Origin: Actinoplanes solisilvae
GTDB lineage: Bacteria > Actinomycetota > Actinomycetes > Mycobacteriales > Micromonosporaceae
Length of the DNA stretch: 64,000 nt
Direction of reading: 5' to 3'
Assembly (NCBI RefSeq): GCF_003999975.1
Contig: NZ_RJAC01000018.1
Location: forward strand, 62,001 to 126,000
Shown: one piece after another, positions 31,674-40,828 of the stretch
How positions within the stretch are numbered: the first letter of the stretch is position 1
Layout: each line of letters begins with the position of its first letter
The notes under the pieces: model-generated
Databases searched by the model: none
Told to the model about the DNA's origin: nothing
The model's input: the letters and a program-made list of their open reading frames with translations, nothing else
Translations under genes and position numbers: made by a program

Positions 31674-32798
31674 GTGAGCGGAAAACGGGTGACCGGGCTG
31701 GACGGCCTGCGCGGTCTGTGCGCCCTTTATGTGCTGTTGTTCCATTGCTGGGCGTACACGTTCCGGGGTTTTCCCCGCTACCGCGGTCCGGAGTGGCTGA
31801 GCTGGCTCGGGTTCGGCCGGCTGGCCGTGGTGATGTTCCTGGTCGTGTCGGGTTTCTCGCTGGCGACCGCGGCCGCGCGCAACGATTGGCGCCTGGGCAG
31901 CCTCAGCGAGTACGCCCGTCGGCGCGCCTGGCGGATCCTGCCGGCGTACTGGGCCGCGCTGGTGGTCAGCCTGGTCATCGCCTGGACCGTGGTGCGTCAG
32001 CCCCACTCGGCCGAGCCGACCTTCGAGTCGGTGGTGGTCTACACGCTGCTGCTGCAGGACCTGATCGTGGCGCCCACCCCGAACGGCGCGTTCTGGTCGA
32101 TCAGCGTCGAGGCCCTGCTGTACGGCCTGCTTCCGCTGCTCGTGCTGCTGTGCCGGCGGATCGGCCCGGTGGCGATGCTGGCCGTCGTCACGGTGCCGGT
32201 GATCGTCGTCGGGGTCGTCGTCTTCGACGGGTCTCCGCCGCAGGACGACAACTGGCTGGCCCCGCACCTCGTGCCCGCCTTCGCGGCCGGTGTCGTGGCG
32301 GCCGCGGCGACCGGCGAACGGTTTCGGCGTGTGCCCTGGGCGCTGCTGTCGGTGGTCGCCGCGGTCCCGGTCGGCGTTCTGGTCGTGCAGCAGGGCTCGC
32401 GGTGGATGGTCGGGAACTACTACTGGCTCGACCTCGCGGTCGCTCCCGCGATGACCATGTTCCTTCTGGCCGTGGTGAACGGCCGGCCTGCCGCGCTGAT
32501 CCGGCTGCTCGACTCGCGGCCGCTGAAACGGCTGGGGTCGTTCTCGTACAGCCTCTACCTGATCCATCTGCCCGTCGTGGTGGTGGTCACCCTGAAACTG
32601 GTCATTCCCCGGTTCGGCCGCGGGATGACCTCGTTCACGGTCACCACCCTGCTGGCCGGCGGCGTTTCGCTGGCCGGCGCCTGGCTGTTCGCCAAGCTGT
32701 TCGAGTCACCGTTCCAACGGCACCGGTCCTGGGCGGAGCTCAAGAACGGCCGCCGGCCCGAGTTGATCGACGCCGGCCGGCACCCGGCGAACCGCTGA
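31674..32798 (+). CDS. Acyltransferase 3 family membrane protein
   Basis: A 374-residue integral membrane acyltransferase with about ten helices. GLDGLRGLCALYVLLFHCWA at the N-terminus carries the family R and the catalytic His; SVEALLYGLLPLLVLL and GSFSYSLYLIHLPVVVVV are typical later segments. Such proteins transfer acetyl or succinyl groups to cell-surface polysaccharides, lipids or natural products. The start is uncertain: GTG at 31674 gives the usual length, GTG at 31689 is the alternative. Confidence 0.85.
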   Translation: MSGKRVTGLDGLRGLCALYVLLFHCWAYTFRGFPRYRGPEWLSWLGFGRLAVVMFLVVSGFSLATAAARNDWRLGSLSEYARRRAWRILPAYWAALVVSLVIAWTVVRQPHSAEPTFESVVVYTLLLQDLIVAPTPNGAFWSISVEALLYGLLPLLVLLCRRIGPVAMLAVVTVPVIVVGVVVFDGSPPQDDNWLAPHLVPAFAAGVVAAAATGERFRRVPWALLSVVAAVPVGVLVVQQGSRWMVGNYYWLDLAVAPAMTMFLLAVVNGRPAALIRLLDSRPLKRLGSFSYSLYLIHLPVVVVVTLKLVIPRFGRGMTSFTVTTLLAGGVSLAGAWLFAKLFESPFQRHRSWAELKNGRRPELIDAGRHPANR

Positions 32799-32838
32799 CT
32801 GATATTTTCGGGCTCCCCCAGCAGCGAGTGGAGAGACT

Positions 32839-33144
32839 GTGAAGGCGTTTCGCCGGGCGTTCGGCATCGGGCTGACCGGTCAGGTCGTGATCTTCGCACT
32901 GCTCATCGCGGGTGTGTTCGTCTCGGCCCGGCTCGGCGGTGAGGGCGGCGCGACCGTGGCCGCCCTCAGTTTCCTGCCCGCGCTGGTCGTGGTCGGCTTC
33001 GTCTATCTTGTCGCGCTGCTCGTCGTCGCAGCCGTGCCCGCGCTGCGCGCCAAAGCCGGCTCGGGGCCCGGGTTACTGCTGGGTTGGCTGGCCGGCGCCG
33101 TGGTGGTCACGGCCGTGATCGCGGTCGTCTTCGCGCTCAACTGA
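32839..33144 (+). CDS. Small three-helix membrane protein
   Basis: A 101-residue protein with three hydrophobic segments (GQVVIFALLIAGVFVSA, LSFLPALVVVGFVYLVAL, GWLAGAVVVTAVIAVVFA) and a basic N-terminus. I do not recognise the family. GTG start preceded by GGAGAG. It lies 40 bases after the acyltransferase on the same strand and may be its partner. Its stop overlaps the convergent LysR gene by eight bases. Confidence 0.7.
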   Translation: MKAFRRAFGIGLTGQVVIFALLIAGVFVSARLGGEGGATVAALSFLPALVVVGFVYLVALLVVAAVPALRAKAGSGPGLLLGWLAGAVVVTAVIAVVFALN

Positions 33145-33973
33145 ACGCGCGGCGCAACGCAGTCTCGACGGCATCGATCAGCGGTTCACCCTCCGTACGG
33201 GGGTGACGGGCCAGGCCCAGCTCGACGTCCGGCAACTTCGGCAGGGCGTCCGGGTCGTGGCAGGCCATCGACGGGTCGAGGTTCTCGGGCATGAGCGCGG
33301 CCACTCCCAGCCCGGCCCGCAGCGCGGCGAGCACACCGACGAGGCTGTTGCTCTCGAAGGCCACCCGCCACGGCCGGTCGAGTGTTTCGATCACGGCGGT
33401 CCGCCAGGCGCATTCGTTCGAGAACAGCACCACCGGCAGCGGATCGGCCGTCACGTCCACGCCCGCACCGACCGCCCAGACCAGCGGCCGCCGGATCGTC
33501 CACCGAGGCGGCCCGGGCAGATCCGGCACCTCGTCCAGCACCAGCTGAACCCGGCCCTCGTCATAGGCCTCGCGCATGTCGGCCCGCGAGACGCACAGCA
33601 CCTCCAGGGTCGCGCCGGGGTGCAGCCGCGCCAGGTCGGCGAGCGTCTGCGAGAGACGCGAGGCGGCCAGATCCTCGAGCAGCCCGACGCCGCAGTGCCC
33701 GGTCAGCACCCGGCTGGTCTCGGTGAGAGCTTCGACCGAGAGCGACAAGATCCTTTCCGCGTACGGAATGAGCTCCTCACCCGCCCGGGTGGGCGTCACG
33801 CCGGCCGCCGATCGGTGCAGCAGCGGGCGGCCGACGACGCCCTCCAGTTTGCGGAGCTGCTGGCTGAGCGCGGGCTGGGTCTGGCCCAGCGTCGTCGCCG
33901 CACGGCTGATGCTGCCCGCGCGGACGGCGGTGACGAACGACCGCAGCAGGATGATCTCCAAATCCCTGGCCAT
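33137..33973 (-). CDS. LysR-family transcriptional regulator
   Basis: A 278-residue LysR protein. The N-terminal HTH is LLRSFVTAVRAGSISRAATT with LGQTQPALSQQLRKLEGVVG; the effector-binding domain follows, slightly shorter than usual. It is divergent from an MFS transporter and shares a 72-base upstream region with it, so it is the likely regulator of that transporter. Confidence 0.92.
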   Translation of the reverse strand: MARDLEIILLRSFVTAVRAGSISRAATTLGQTQPALSQQLRKLEGVVGRPLLHRSAAGVTPTRAGEELIPYAERILSLSVEALTETSRVLTGHCGVGLLEDLAASRLSQTLADLARLHPGATLEVLCVSRADMREAYDEGRVQLVLDEVPDLPGPPRWTIRRPLVWAVGAGVDVTADPLPVVLFSNECAWRTAVIETLDRPWRVAFESNSLVGVLAALRAGLGVAALMPENLDPSMACHDPDALPKLPDVELGLARHPRTEGEPLIDAVETALRRAFS

Positions 33974-33987
33974 AACAAATCATTATG
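33971..33987. promoter_or_regulatory. Inverted repeat between lysR and the MFS gene
   Basis: CATAA-CAAATCA-TTATG, perfect 5-base arms, AT-rich, with one arm overlapping the lysR start codon. It is a candidate LysR binding site for autoregulation and for the transporter promoter. Confidence 0.35.
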
Positions 33988-34045
33988 GCAGACCCAACGT
34001 GATCGGCACTTCCTATAGCTCACCGATCCCTCTAGCGTCGAGGAG

Positions 34046-35275
34046 ATGACCGGATACCGGCAGGTGCTCGCCGTGCCAGGGATGACCCCGCTGCTCGGCG
34101 TCTCCCTGCTCGCCCGCACCGCGATCACCGCCGACGTCACAGCATTGACCCTGTACGTCGTACTCGCCCTCGACCGGAGCTACGCCGCCGCGGGCGCGGT
34201 GGCGGCCGCCCTCACCGCCGGCGTGGCGATCGGCGGGCCCCTTCTCGGCCGTACGATCGACGCGCGCGGGCTGCGTGCCGTCCTGCTGTGCACGATCGTC
34301 GCGCAGGTCGCGTTCTGGTTGAGCGTTCCCGTGCTGTCGTTCCTGCCGTTGCTGGCCGCGTCGTTCGGGGCCGGGCTGCTGATGGTGCCCGCGCAGGCCG
34401 TGACCCGGCAGGCCATCGCCGCGATGACCACGGAGGAACAACGCCGCCCCGCGTTCGCCCTGGAGTCGGTGCAGGGCGAACTGTCCTACCTCATCGGCCC
34501 GGCGGTGGTGATCCTGGTCGCGGCGACGCTGCCACCCACCGCCATGGCATGGGGCGTCGGCGCCGCGATCGTGGCCGGCGGCACCGGAATCGCCCTGCTG
34601 AACCCACCGGTCGGCGGCCTTTCACCGGGCAACCCGGATGCGTCACACGGCCTCTCGGCCGGCGCTTCACGGCAGCAGCGGTGGCTGGGGCGCGGGATGG
34701 TCGCCGCGCTGACGATGGCCTTCGGCACGACGACGCTGCTCAGCGGCGTCGACCTCGCCATCGTGGCCACCCTGCGCGAGGCGGGCCAGATCTCCTGGGC
34801 CGCCGTGGTGGTGGTCGTGTTCGGGGCGTCGTCGATCGCGGGCGGTCTGATCTACGGCGCACTGACCCGCCCCATGCCGACGTGGCTGCTGCTGGGCCTG
34901 CTCGGGCTCCTCACGATTCCCGCCGGCCTGGCCCACGATTGGCTCTGGTTGTGCGTGGCCGTCATCGGCGCCGGCCTGCTCACCGCACCCACGTTGTCCA
35001 CAGTGGCCGACGCGGTCAGCCGGCTCGCGCCGACCGGGGCGCGGGGCGCCGCCACCGGTCTGCAGTCGTCCGCGCAGAGCGCCGGCTTCGCGCTGGGCGC
35101 CCCACTCGTCGGCGCCGCGATCGACCTCACCACACCCGGGGCCGGCTTCGCGACGGCCGGACTGGCCGGACTACTCGCCGCCCTGATCGGCTACCTCATC
35201 TCCCGGCGGAAGACGCAGCCCGAGCCCGGTCCGCGTGCCCTGGCTCAGACCGTGTCGCCGGATCCGTCGACCTGA
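34046..35275 (+). CDS. MFS transporter
   Basis: A 409-residue major facilitator protein with 11-12 hydrophobic segments. GGPLLGRTIDARGLRAVLLC corresponds to the loop 2-3 motif A (G-x-L-x-D-R-x-G type). It resembles drug-efflux members of the type that sits opposite a LysR gene. The substrate is not predictable. Its 3' end overlaps the convergent NTF2-like gene by 31 bases. Confidence 0.87.
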   Translation: MTGYRQVLAVPGMTPLLGVSLLARTAITADVTALTLYVVLALDRSYAAAGAVAAALTAGVAIGGPLLGRTIDARGLRAVLLCTIVAQVAFWLSVPVLSFLPLLAASFGAGLLMVPAQAVTRQAIAAMTTEEQRRPAFALESVQGELSYLIGPAVVILVAATLPPTAMAWGVGAAIVAGGTGIALLNPPVGGLSPGNPDASHGLSAGASRQQRWLGRGMVAALTMAFGTTTLLSGVDLAIVATLREAGQISWAAVVVVVFGASSIAGGLIYGALTRPMPTWLLLGLLGLLTIPAGLAHDWLWLCVAVIGAGLLTAPTLSTVADAVSRLAPTGARGAATGLQSSAQSAGFALGAPLVGAAIDLTTPGAGFATAGLAGLLAALIGYLISRRKTQPEPGPRALAQTVSPDPST

Positions 35276-35670
35276 AGGATGCGCTGCAATTCGTCGGCCA
35301 GCACCCAGATCTGTGCGATCCGGCCGCCGTCGTCCAGGGTCAGCACGTCGATGCCGAGCCCGTGCACGGTTTTCCCGGTCGGCGCGAGCTCGCCCAACGG
35401 CGTCACCCACAACCCGGTGTGCCGCGCGCTGTGCTTGAACGCCACAGTGAGCTGGCCCGGCGCCGCGACCCGATCGACGATCTCGATGACATGCTCGGTG
35501 AACGCCGTATGCAACGCGCTCGCCCGGACAACCAGGTCGGCGACCGACATCGGCACCCCGTTGATCACCACCGGATCGGCGTAGAGCCGGGCGAACGCCC
35601 CAGCGCGTCCTCCCGCTCCGCCGAGCGTTCTCGTACGCCGTCGCCCCCTGGCCGAGGCCCGCTCGGTCAT
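35245..35670 (-). CDS. NTF2/SnoaL-like protein with an abnormal N-terminus
   Basis: The last 115 residues are a regular SnoaL-like fold: RLYADPVVINGVPMSVADLV, then FTEHVIEIVDRVAAPGQLTV, GLWVTPLGELAPTGKTVHGL and RIAQIWVLADELQRILQ. The first 26 residues (MTERASARGRRRTRT onward) are low-complexity Arg/Gly sequence instead of the usual amphipathic first helix. The start of the original gene may therefore be lost or frame-shifted. The function (ester cyclase, isomerase or none) is unknown. Confidence 0.55.
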   Translation of the reverse strand: MTERASARGRRRTRTLGGAGGRAGAFARLYADPVVINGVPMSVADLVVRASALHTAFTEHVIEIVDRVAAPGQLTVAFKHSARHTGLWVTPLGELAPTGKTVHGLGIDVLTLDDGGRIAQIWVLADELQRILQVDGSGDTV

Positions 35671-36042
35671 GCGAGACCTGCTCGCGGCCGCGCCCGGCCT
35701 CGACGCCGTCGCCGCGATGGTGACAAGCTCGCCCTCGCCGCCCTGCGCGAGGCCGGCGGCCCGCTACGCGTCAGCGGCTGGGACGACTCCGAACTCGCCC
35801 GGATCAACGACCTCACCACGGTGGCCCAGTCGCTGCGCGAACAGGGTGCGGCCTGCGCGGCCACGGCGCTCGGCGACCCCGCGCCGGATCACCGCGACGC
35901 CTGGCGACTCGTCCGGCGGGCAACCACAGCCGCCTGATTCGCCCTCGCGCTCACGGCTCCGGCGCTCGATCGTGCGACGCCGCGCACGAGCCCGTTTCGG
36001 TTGGAAGATCATGGCGATCGACCACCCGGCCCGCTTGGTGCC
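35671..36042 (+). pseudogene. Decayed stretch with a frame-shifted coding remnant
   Basis: From about 35640 one + frame reads PLAEARSVMRDLLAAAPGLD and AVAAM; near 35716 the coding-like frame moves to another phase and continues DKLALAALREAGGPLRVSGW, DDSELARINDLTTVAQSLRE to a stop at 35937. Joined across the shift these look like one protein segment, but I cannot name the family. The remaining 105 bases before the GAF kinase stop hold nothing recognisable. Confidence 0.4.
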
Positions 36043-38229
36043 TCATTGTGATCGTGGGACGGGCAAGGGAAGGGTGACTCGAATCGTCGTACCCGCACCG
36101 GCGGTGCTGGTGAGCATCAGGGTTCCGTTCAGCGCCTCGACGCGGTCGAGCAGACCGGTCAGACCCGTGCCGCCGCGGGGATCGGCACCTCCCGCACCGT
36201 CGTCGGCGACCTTGATCATGAGCTGGTCCGGTCCGCCGGCGACGGTGACCCGCGCCCGCGTCGCGCCCGCGTGCTTGACCACGTTCGTCAGCGCCTCGGC
36301 GACGACGAAATACGCGGTCACCTCGACATCGCCCGGCAGCCGCTCAAGCGGCTGTGGGGTCAGGTCGAGGTCGACGGGGATCGTGGCGGCCACCACCAGC
36401 GAGTCGATCCCGGCGCTCAGGCCGCCGCGGGCGAGCGACACCGGAAGAATCCCGTGAACGATGTCGCGCAGTTCGACCGTCGCGCGCTCGGCGTGGTCGA
36501 GTGCCTCCCGCATGAGACCGGCGGTGTTCTCGCCCCGGGCCGCCGCCTCCAGACCGAGCTTGAGGGTAAGCACGGTCTGGACGAGCCGCTGCTGGGCGCC
36601 GTCATGCACGTCGCGCTGCAGTCGCTGCCGCGTCTCGTCGGCTGTGGCTACCACCCTTTTGCGCGATGCCCGGAGCTTCTCCTTGTTCTCGGCGTTCGCG
36701 ATCGCGGCCGCCGCGAGCTCGGCGAACTCGGCCAGCCGGTGCTCGGCGCCGGCCGGTGAGGGAACTCGCGGCGCGGTGCTCGACAGCTCGCCCCACAGTT
36801 GCCCTTCCACGATCACGGGTACGGCTATCACCACTTCGTCGCGGTCCTGGGCGGCGGACCCCGTCGCCTGGGCGGAGAACCGGAGTGGTTGTCGGGCGTG
36901 CATCTCCCGGACACCGACCGGCTCCGCGTCCGCCGCGGCTTGAAAGCCCACGGGGATGGGGCTACGACACGTGGCGATCGCGGTGGCGCACCCGCCGTCG
37001 TACCGGAAGAGGTTCGCGGCCGATTTGGCGAGCACGTTCGAGGCCTCCCGCGCGACCGCCTCGAACACCTCGTCGAGGGCGGCTCCGCGCGCGACCAGCT
37101 CGGCGACCTGTCGCAGAGCGGCCTGCCGGGCGGCGAACCGCTCGAGTTCGCCGCGTGCCTCGACGTTCGCCAGGGCCGAGGCGATCAGCTCAGCGAACTT
37201 TCCCAGGCGTTCCTCGGTCCGCGTGGGCAGGCGGCGGCCTTCGTTCAGGGTCCCCAGGGCGCCCCACAGCCGGCCGCTGACGATGATGGGGACCGAGACA
37301 CTCGACCCGACGCCGTAGTCCCGGTTGGAGTACGACCGGTCGGCGACCGTGTCGTAGCGGTCGAGCCGCGCCGGTTTCAGCGTGCGCAAAAGTTCGTCGA
37401 GAGTGCCGGCGTCGCCGACGGGGACCGTGACTTTCGTGCCCACCGGGGCGGGACCGTTGTGGTGAGCGAGGACGGTGAACGTACGACCGCCCTCATAACG
37501 GACGAGCGTGGTCGGTTCGTCGTAGATCAGGCTGGCCGCTTGGACGGCGACGGCTTCGAAGATCTCGGTCTCGCCGGCGCGCCGGGCCACCAGCGCCGCC
37601 ACCCGCAGCAGAGCAGCCTGCTCGTCGGCCAGGGCGCGGACGCTTTCGCGCGCCGCCGCGCTGACCACCACCGCGGCGACGATCTCGGCGAACAGCGCCA
37701 GCCGGTCCTCGGTGCCGGCGGGCAGGGGACGGAGACTCGAGCTGACACTCAGCGCGCCCCAGAGGTTCCCGTCGACGGTCACCGGCACGGCCACGACGGC
37801 CCGTACGCCAAGATCCGTTGCCAACGGCGGGCCGGCGATGCGGGTGTAATCGTCGATGCGCTCGGCGCGGCCCGATCGCCACATCCGAGCCGCGACGCCG
37901 TCGCCGGTCAGGTGCAGCCGTGCGCCGAGGGGAACGTGCCCACCGGTCTGAGCCACGACGACGGACTCGGTCCCCTCGCCCTCGTATTTCGTCAGCGCGA
38001 TGAGCGCCCCGCCCAGCCAGGCGGACGCCTCGGCGGTCACGGCCCCGAAGACGGTCTCGGGCGGTTCACCGGCGGCAGCGATCGAGGTCACCCGTCGCAG
38101 GGCGGCCTGCCCCCGCGCGACGTCGTGCATGTCGGACACGGCTCTGGTGGTGGCCCAGACCGACCGCAGTGAACGAACAGCCCTTCCTATGATCACGGGA
38201 GCGGCCTCCCTGACGCGGCCCACACGCAC
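36043..38229 (-). CDS. Multi-GAF sensor histidine kinase, three GAF domains
   Basis: A 728-residue soluble kinase. Three tandem GAF domains cover about residues 40-520, each opening with a QAALRRVA-type helix (GQAALRRVTSIAAAG, EQAALLRVAALVARR, RQAALRQVAELVARG); the third is shortened. The HisKA_3 box has His542 (QRDVHDGAQQRL), and the ATPase domain has EALTNVVKHAGATRARV and DDGAGGADPRGGTGLTG. No membrane segment: it senses a soluble ligand, redox state or gas. It resembles the DevS/DosT class in layout, but haem ligation cannot be judged here. The GTG at 38229 is 14 bases after the response regulator stop, so the two form an operon. Confidence 0.88.
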   Translation of the reverse strand: MRVGRVREAAPVIIGRAVRSLRSVWATTRAVSDMHDVARGQAALRRVTSIAAAGEPPETVFGAVTAEASAWLGGALIALTKYEGEGTESVVVAQTGGHVPLGARLHLTGDGVAARMWRSGRAERIDDYTRIAGPPLATDLGVRAVVAVPVTVDGNLWGALSVSSSLRPLPAGTEDRLALFAEIVAAVVVSAAARESVRALADEQAALLRVAALVARRAGETEIFEAVAVQAASLIYDEPTTLVRYEGGRTFTVLAHHNGPAPVGTKVTVPVGDAGTLDELLRTLKPARLDRYDTVADRSYSNRDYGVGSSVSVPIIVSGRLWGALGTLNEGRRLPTRTEERLGKFAELIASALANVEARGELERFAARQAALRQVAELVARGAALDEVFEAVAREASNVLAKSAANLFRYDGGCATAIATCRSPIPVGFQAAADAEPVGVREMHARQPLRFSAQATGSAAQDRDEVVIAVPVIVEGQLWGELSSTAPRVPSPAGAEHRLAEFAELAAAAIANAENKEKLRASRKRVVATADETRQRLQRDVHDGAQQRLVQTVLTLKLGLEAAARGENTAGLMREALDHAERATVELRDIVHGILPVSLARGGLSAGIDSLVVAATIPVDLDLTPQPLERLPGDVEVTAYFVVAEALTNVVKHAGATRARVTVAGGPDQLMIKVADDGAGGADPRGGTGLTGLLDRVEALNGTLMLTSTAGAGTTIRVTLPLPVPRSQ

Positions 38230-38243
38230 CTCGCCTCAGTTCG

Positions 38244-38927
38244 TCATCGGCGAATGTCGGCGCGCAGATAGGTCAGAACAGCCTGGACACGGCGGTGCTC
38301 GGTGTCCGCGGGGGCGATGTGCAGCTTCCGGAAGATCGCCGTCACGTGCTTCTCGACCGACGCCTGGCTGATGAGCAGGCTCTGGGCGATTCCCCAGTTG
38401 GACATCCCCTCGGCCATGGCCGCGAGCACCGCGAGTTCACGGTGGGTCAGCAACTGGAACGGGCCGGCTCGGGCACGGCGGCCGAACATCCGGGCGACCA
38501 CCTCGGGATCGAGCGCGCTGCCGCCGGCGGCGACCCGCGTGATGGCGTCGACGAAGGCCTTGACGTCCCCGACCCGTTCCTTGAGCAGGTACCCGATGCC
38601 GTCGGGACGGTCGCCGACGAGTTCCAGGACGTACGCGGGCTCGCAGAACTGGGACAGGATCAGCACGCCGAGCTGGGGCGAGCGGCGGCGAAGTTCCATC
38701 GCGGCGCGCAAACCGTCGTCCTCGCGCCGTGGCGGCATCTGCACGTCGGCGATCACGACGTCGGGGCGGTAGGCGAGGGTACGCCGCATCAGGTCGTCGG
38801 CGTCGCCGGACTGGGCCACGACCTCGAGTCCCGCGTCGGTGAGGATCCTGACCAGGCCCTCACGAAGCAGGACGTCGTCCTCTCCCAGCGTCACCCGCAG
38901 TGTTCGGTCAGTGTTATTTGTCCGCAT
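38244..38927 (-). CDS. LuxR-family response regulator, partner of the GAF kinase
   Basis: A 227-residue regulator. The receiver has GEDDVLLREGLVRIL, phospho-acceptor Asp61 (DVVIADVQMPP) and LLKERVGDVK. The C-terminal LuxR HTH is LTHRELAVLAAMAEGMSNWG and AQSLLISQASVEKHVTAIFR. It overlaps the upstream receiver gene by 14 bases and precedes the GAF kinase by 14 bases. It is the only LuxR-type response regulator in the 36-57 kb island, so it is the natural output for all three multi-GAF kinases there. Confidence 0.92.
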   Translation of the reverse strand: MRTNNTDRTLRVTLGEDDVLLREGLVRILTDAGLEVVAQSGDADDLMRRTLAYRPDVVIADVQMPPRREDDGLRAAMELRRRSPQLGVLILSQFCEPAYVLELVGDRPDGIGYLLKERVGDVKAFVDAITRVAAGGSALDPEVVARMFGRRARAGPFQLLTHRELAVLAAMAEGMSNWGIAQSLLISQASVEKHVTAIFRKLHIAPADTEHRRVQAVLTYLRADIRR

Positions 38928-39288
38928 CGGTTCTGTCCTCGATGAGTCGTTGAAGGGCGGGGCTCGAGAGCTCGTCCTTGGGGAGGAAGCCGATCGCTCC
39001 GGCTCGGAGGGCGGCGGCGATGTTCGCCCGGTCGGCGTCGGAGGAGAAAAGTACGACGCGCATCGGCCACGGCCGGGCCAGAAGCCGGCGGGTCAGCAGG
39101 AACCCGTCACCGTCCGGCAGACCGATGTCGATCAGCGCGACATCAGGATGCAGACCTTCCGCACACGTGAGGGCCTCGGCGACCGAGCCCGCCTCACCGA
39201 TCACCGTATGGCCTCGGCTCCGCAGGATGCGCACGACGAGGCCGCGGAGCGACGCGTCGTCGTCAACGATGAGGATCGAGCCCAGCAT
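38914..39288 (-). CDS. Single-domain response receiver
   Basis: A 124-residue CheY-like receiver without an output domain. MLGSILIVDDDASLRGLVVR, phospho-acceptor Asp54 (VALIDIGLPDGDG) and FLPKDELSSPAL are intact. The ATG at 39288 was chosen at the family start. Its 3' end overlaps the LuxR-type regulator by 14 bases. It may divert or relay phosphate from the GAF kinases, or act by protein contact. Confidence 0.88.
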   Translation of the reverse strand: MLGSILIVDDDASLRGLVVRILRSRGHTVIGEAGSVAEALTCAEGLHPDVALIDIGLPDGDGFLLTRRLLARPWPMRVVLFSSDADRANIAAALRAGAIGFLPKDELSSPALQRLIEDRTDADK

Positions 39289-39353
39289 GTGCCCATCGTC
39301 GCAGCGCGGCACGCCTGGTGGTGGTAGGGCTTCCCAGAAAATCGCCAGGGTGG

Positions 39354-40826
39354 TCAGCGTCCGCGCCTCCCCTCCGGATCATGGTTGTTCGCCGGCAGAC
39401 GGAATGCCAGGGCGGCTACGACGATCACCAAGGCGGCGCAGGCGAGCCAGACAGTCACGTAGCCGGCCTCGACCGTCACCGGTTTCGCGACGCCGGGAAC
39501 GTGCGTCGACAGGGCCGCCATGAGGGCCGCGAAGGCCGCCCCGGACACGGCCCCGCCGACCGTCCGCGCGGTGTTGAGCAGCCCCGAGCTGATACCGACC
39601 GCGTCCGCCGGGGCGAGCGTCACCACGTATGTCGACAGCGTGGCCAGCACGAGACCGTTGCCGACCCCGACCATGACCTGCCAGATCACGAAAGTGGCCA
39701 CCGCGTCGTGGGCCAGCGCCGTCAGCACGTACCCCGCGGCGGTCAGCAGCGCCCCGACGGCCAGGGCGGTCCGGCTCCCGGCCCGCTCGGACAGCCTCGG
39801 CGCCAGCCAGGTGCCGGCGAACGCAGCGAGACCGAAGGCGAGCAGCACGAGGCCGAGCTGCAGCACGGTGAGGCCCAGGCCGACACCGGTGCTCGCGGGC
39901 AGCCCGAGGTACAACGCGCTGGCCGCCTGGCTGCCGAACAACTCGGCCCCGGCGAATAACCCGGCCAGCACCGGCAGACCCAGGCCGCCGCGCATCAACA
40001 GCGACACGTCGACGAAGGGATACGCGACACGCTGCTCGAACCGGACCCAGACGGCGAGCACGGTCAGGCCGCCGGCGATCCCCCCTACCGTGCGGGCGTC
40101 CGTCCAACCCCAGCCGCTGCCGTTGCCGACCGCGGCGAGCAGCAGCACCAGCCCCGCGCTCAGCAGCGCGGCGCCGGCCCAGTCGAGGCGGCCGGTCGTG
40201 CGAAGCGTCGTCTCGGGCACGAGCAACGCCGCCACCGGGACCATCAGAATCATGAGGGCGGCGGGTATCCACAACGTCGCGGACAGGCTCAGGTGCTGGC
40301 GCGCCACCCCCGACAGCAGCAGACCGGCGCTCCCGCCCAGGGCCAGCGCGCCGACGATCAGCCCGATCGCCCGCCCGGCGAGAGACCCGGCGCGCTCCCG
40401 GACGATCGCGAACTCCAGCGACAGGAACGCGGCCAGCGGCCCTTGGACGGCCCGGCCCAGCAGCAGGATCTCGAAGGTCGGCGCGACGGCCACGAGCACC
40501 GACCCGACCGCCACCGAGACCGCCGCGACGACCAGGAATCGACGGTGACCGTAGCGGTCGCCGAGCTTGGACAGCAAGGGCACACACACCGCAGACGACA
40601 GCAGATAGACCGCATTGACCCAGTTCAGGCTGGCGGCGGCGGTGTCGTAGCGCTGCAGGATGCTGGGCAGCAGGGGTGAGAGCCAGCCCTGGGTGAGTCC
40701 GGAGGCGAACTCGAGGACCAGGAGGAAACCGACTACCGAGGCCACACCGCTCAGGGCCGCGATGGCGCCGAGCGGGACCGACGGTCGCGTTCCGTCCGCC
40801 CGCGTGCCTCGAGTGATCGGCATCAT
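39354..40826 (-). CDS. MFS drug-efflux transporter, DHA2 (14-helix) type
   Basis: A 490-residue major facilitator protein with about 14 hydrophobic segments. GWLSPLLPSILQRYDTAAAS and LNWVNAVYLLSSAVCVPLLS open the protein, and LGDRYGHRR is motif A. Length and the opening match DHA2 exporters. The ATG at 40826 has AAAGG five bases upstream; a GTG at 40832 would overlap the TDT-family stop by four bases (GTGA). It is the last gene of a hydrolase-TDT-MFS run, and the receiver gene starts 65 bases on. Confidence 0.9.
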   Translation of the reverse strand: MMPITRGTRADGTRPSVPLGAIAALSGVASVVGFLLVLEFASGLTQGWLSPLLPSILQRYDTAAASLNWVNAVYLLSSAVCVPLLSKLGDRYGHRRFLVVAAVSVAVGSVLVAVAPTFEILLLGRAVQGPLAAFLSLEFAIVRERAGSLAGRAIGLIVGALALGGSAGLLLSGVARQHLSLSATLWIPAALMILMVPVAALLVPETTLRTTGRLDWAGAALLSAGLVLLLAAVGNGSGWGWTDARTVGGIAGGLTVLAVWVRFEQRVAYPFVDVSLLMRGGLGLPVLAGLFAGAELFGSQAASALYLGLPASTGVGLGLTVLQLGLVLLAFGLAAFAGTWLAPRLSERAGSRTALAVGALLTAAGYVLTALAHDAVATFVIWQVMVGVGNGLVLATLSTYVVTLAPADAVGISSGLLNTARTVGGAVSGAAFAALMAALSTHVPGVAKPVTVEAGYVTVWLACAALVIVVAALAFRLPANNHDPEGRRGR

Positions 40827-40828
40827 CG

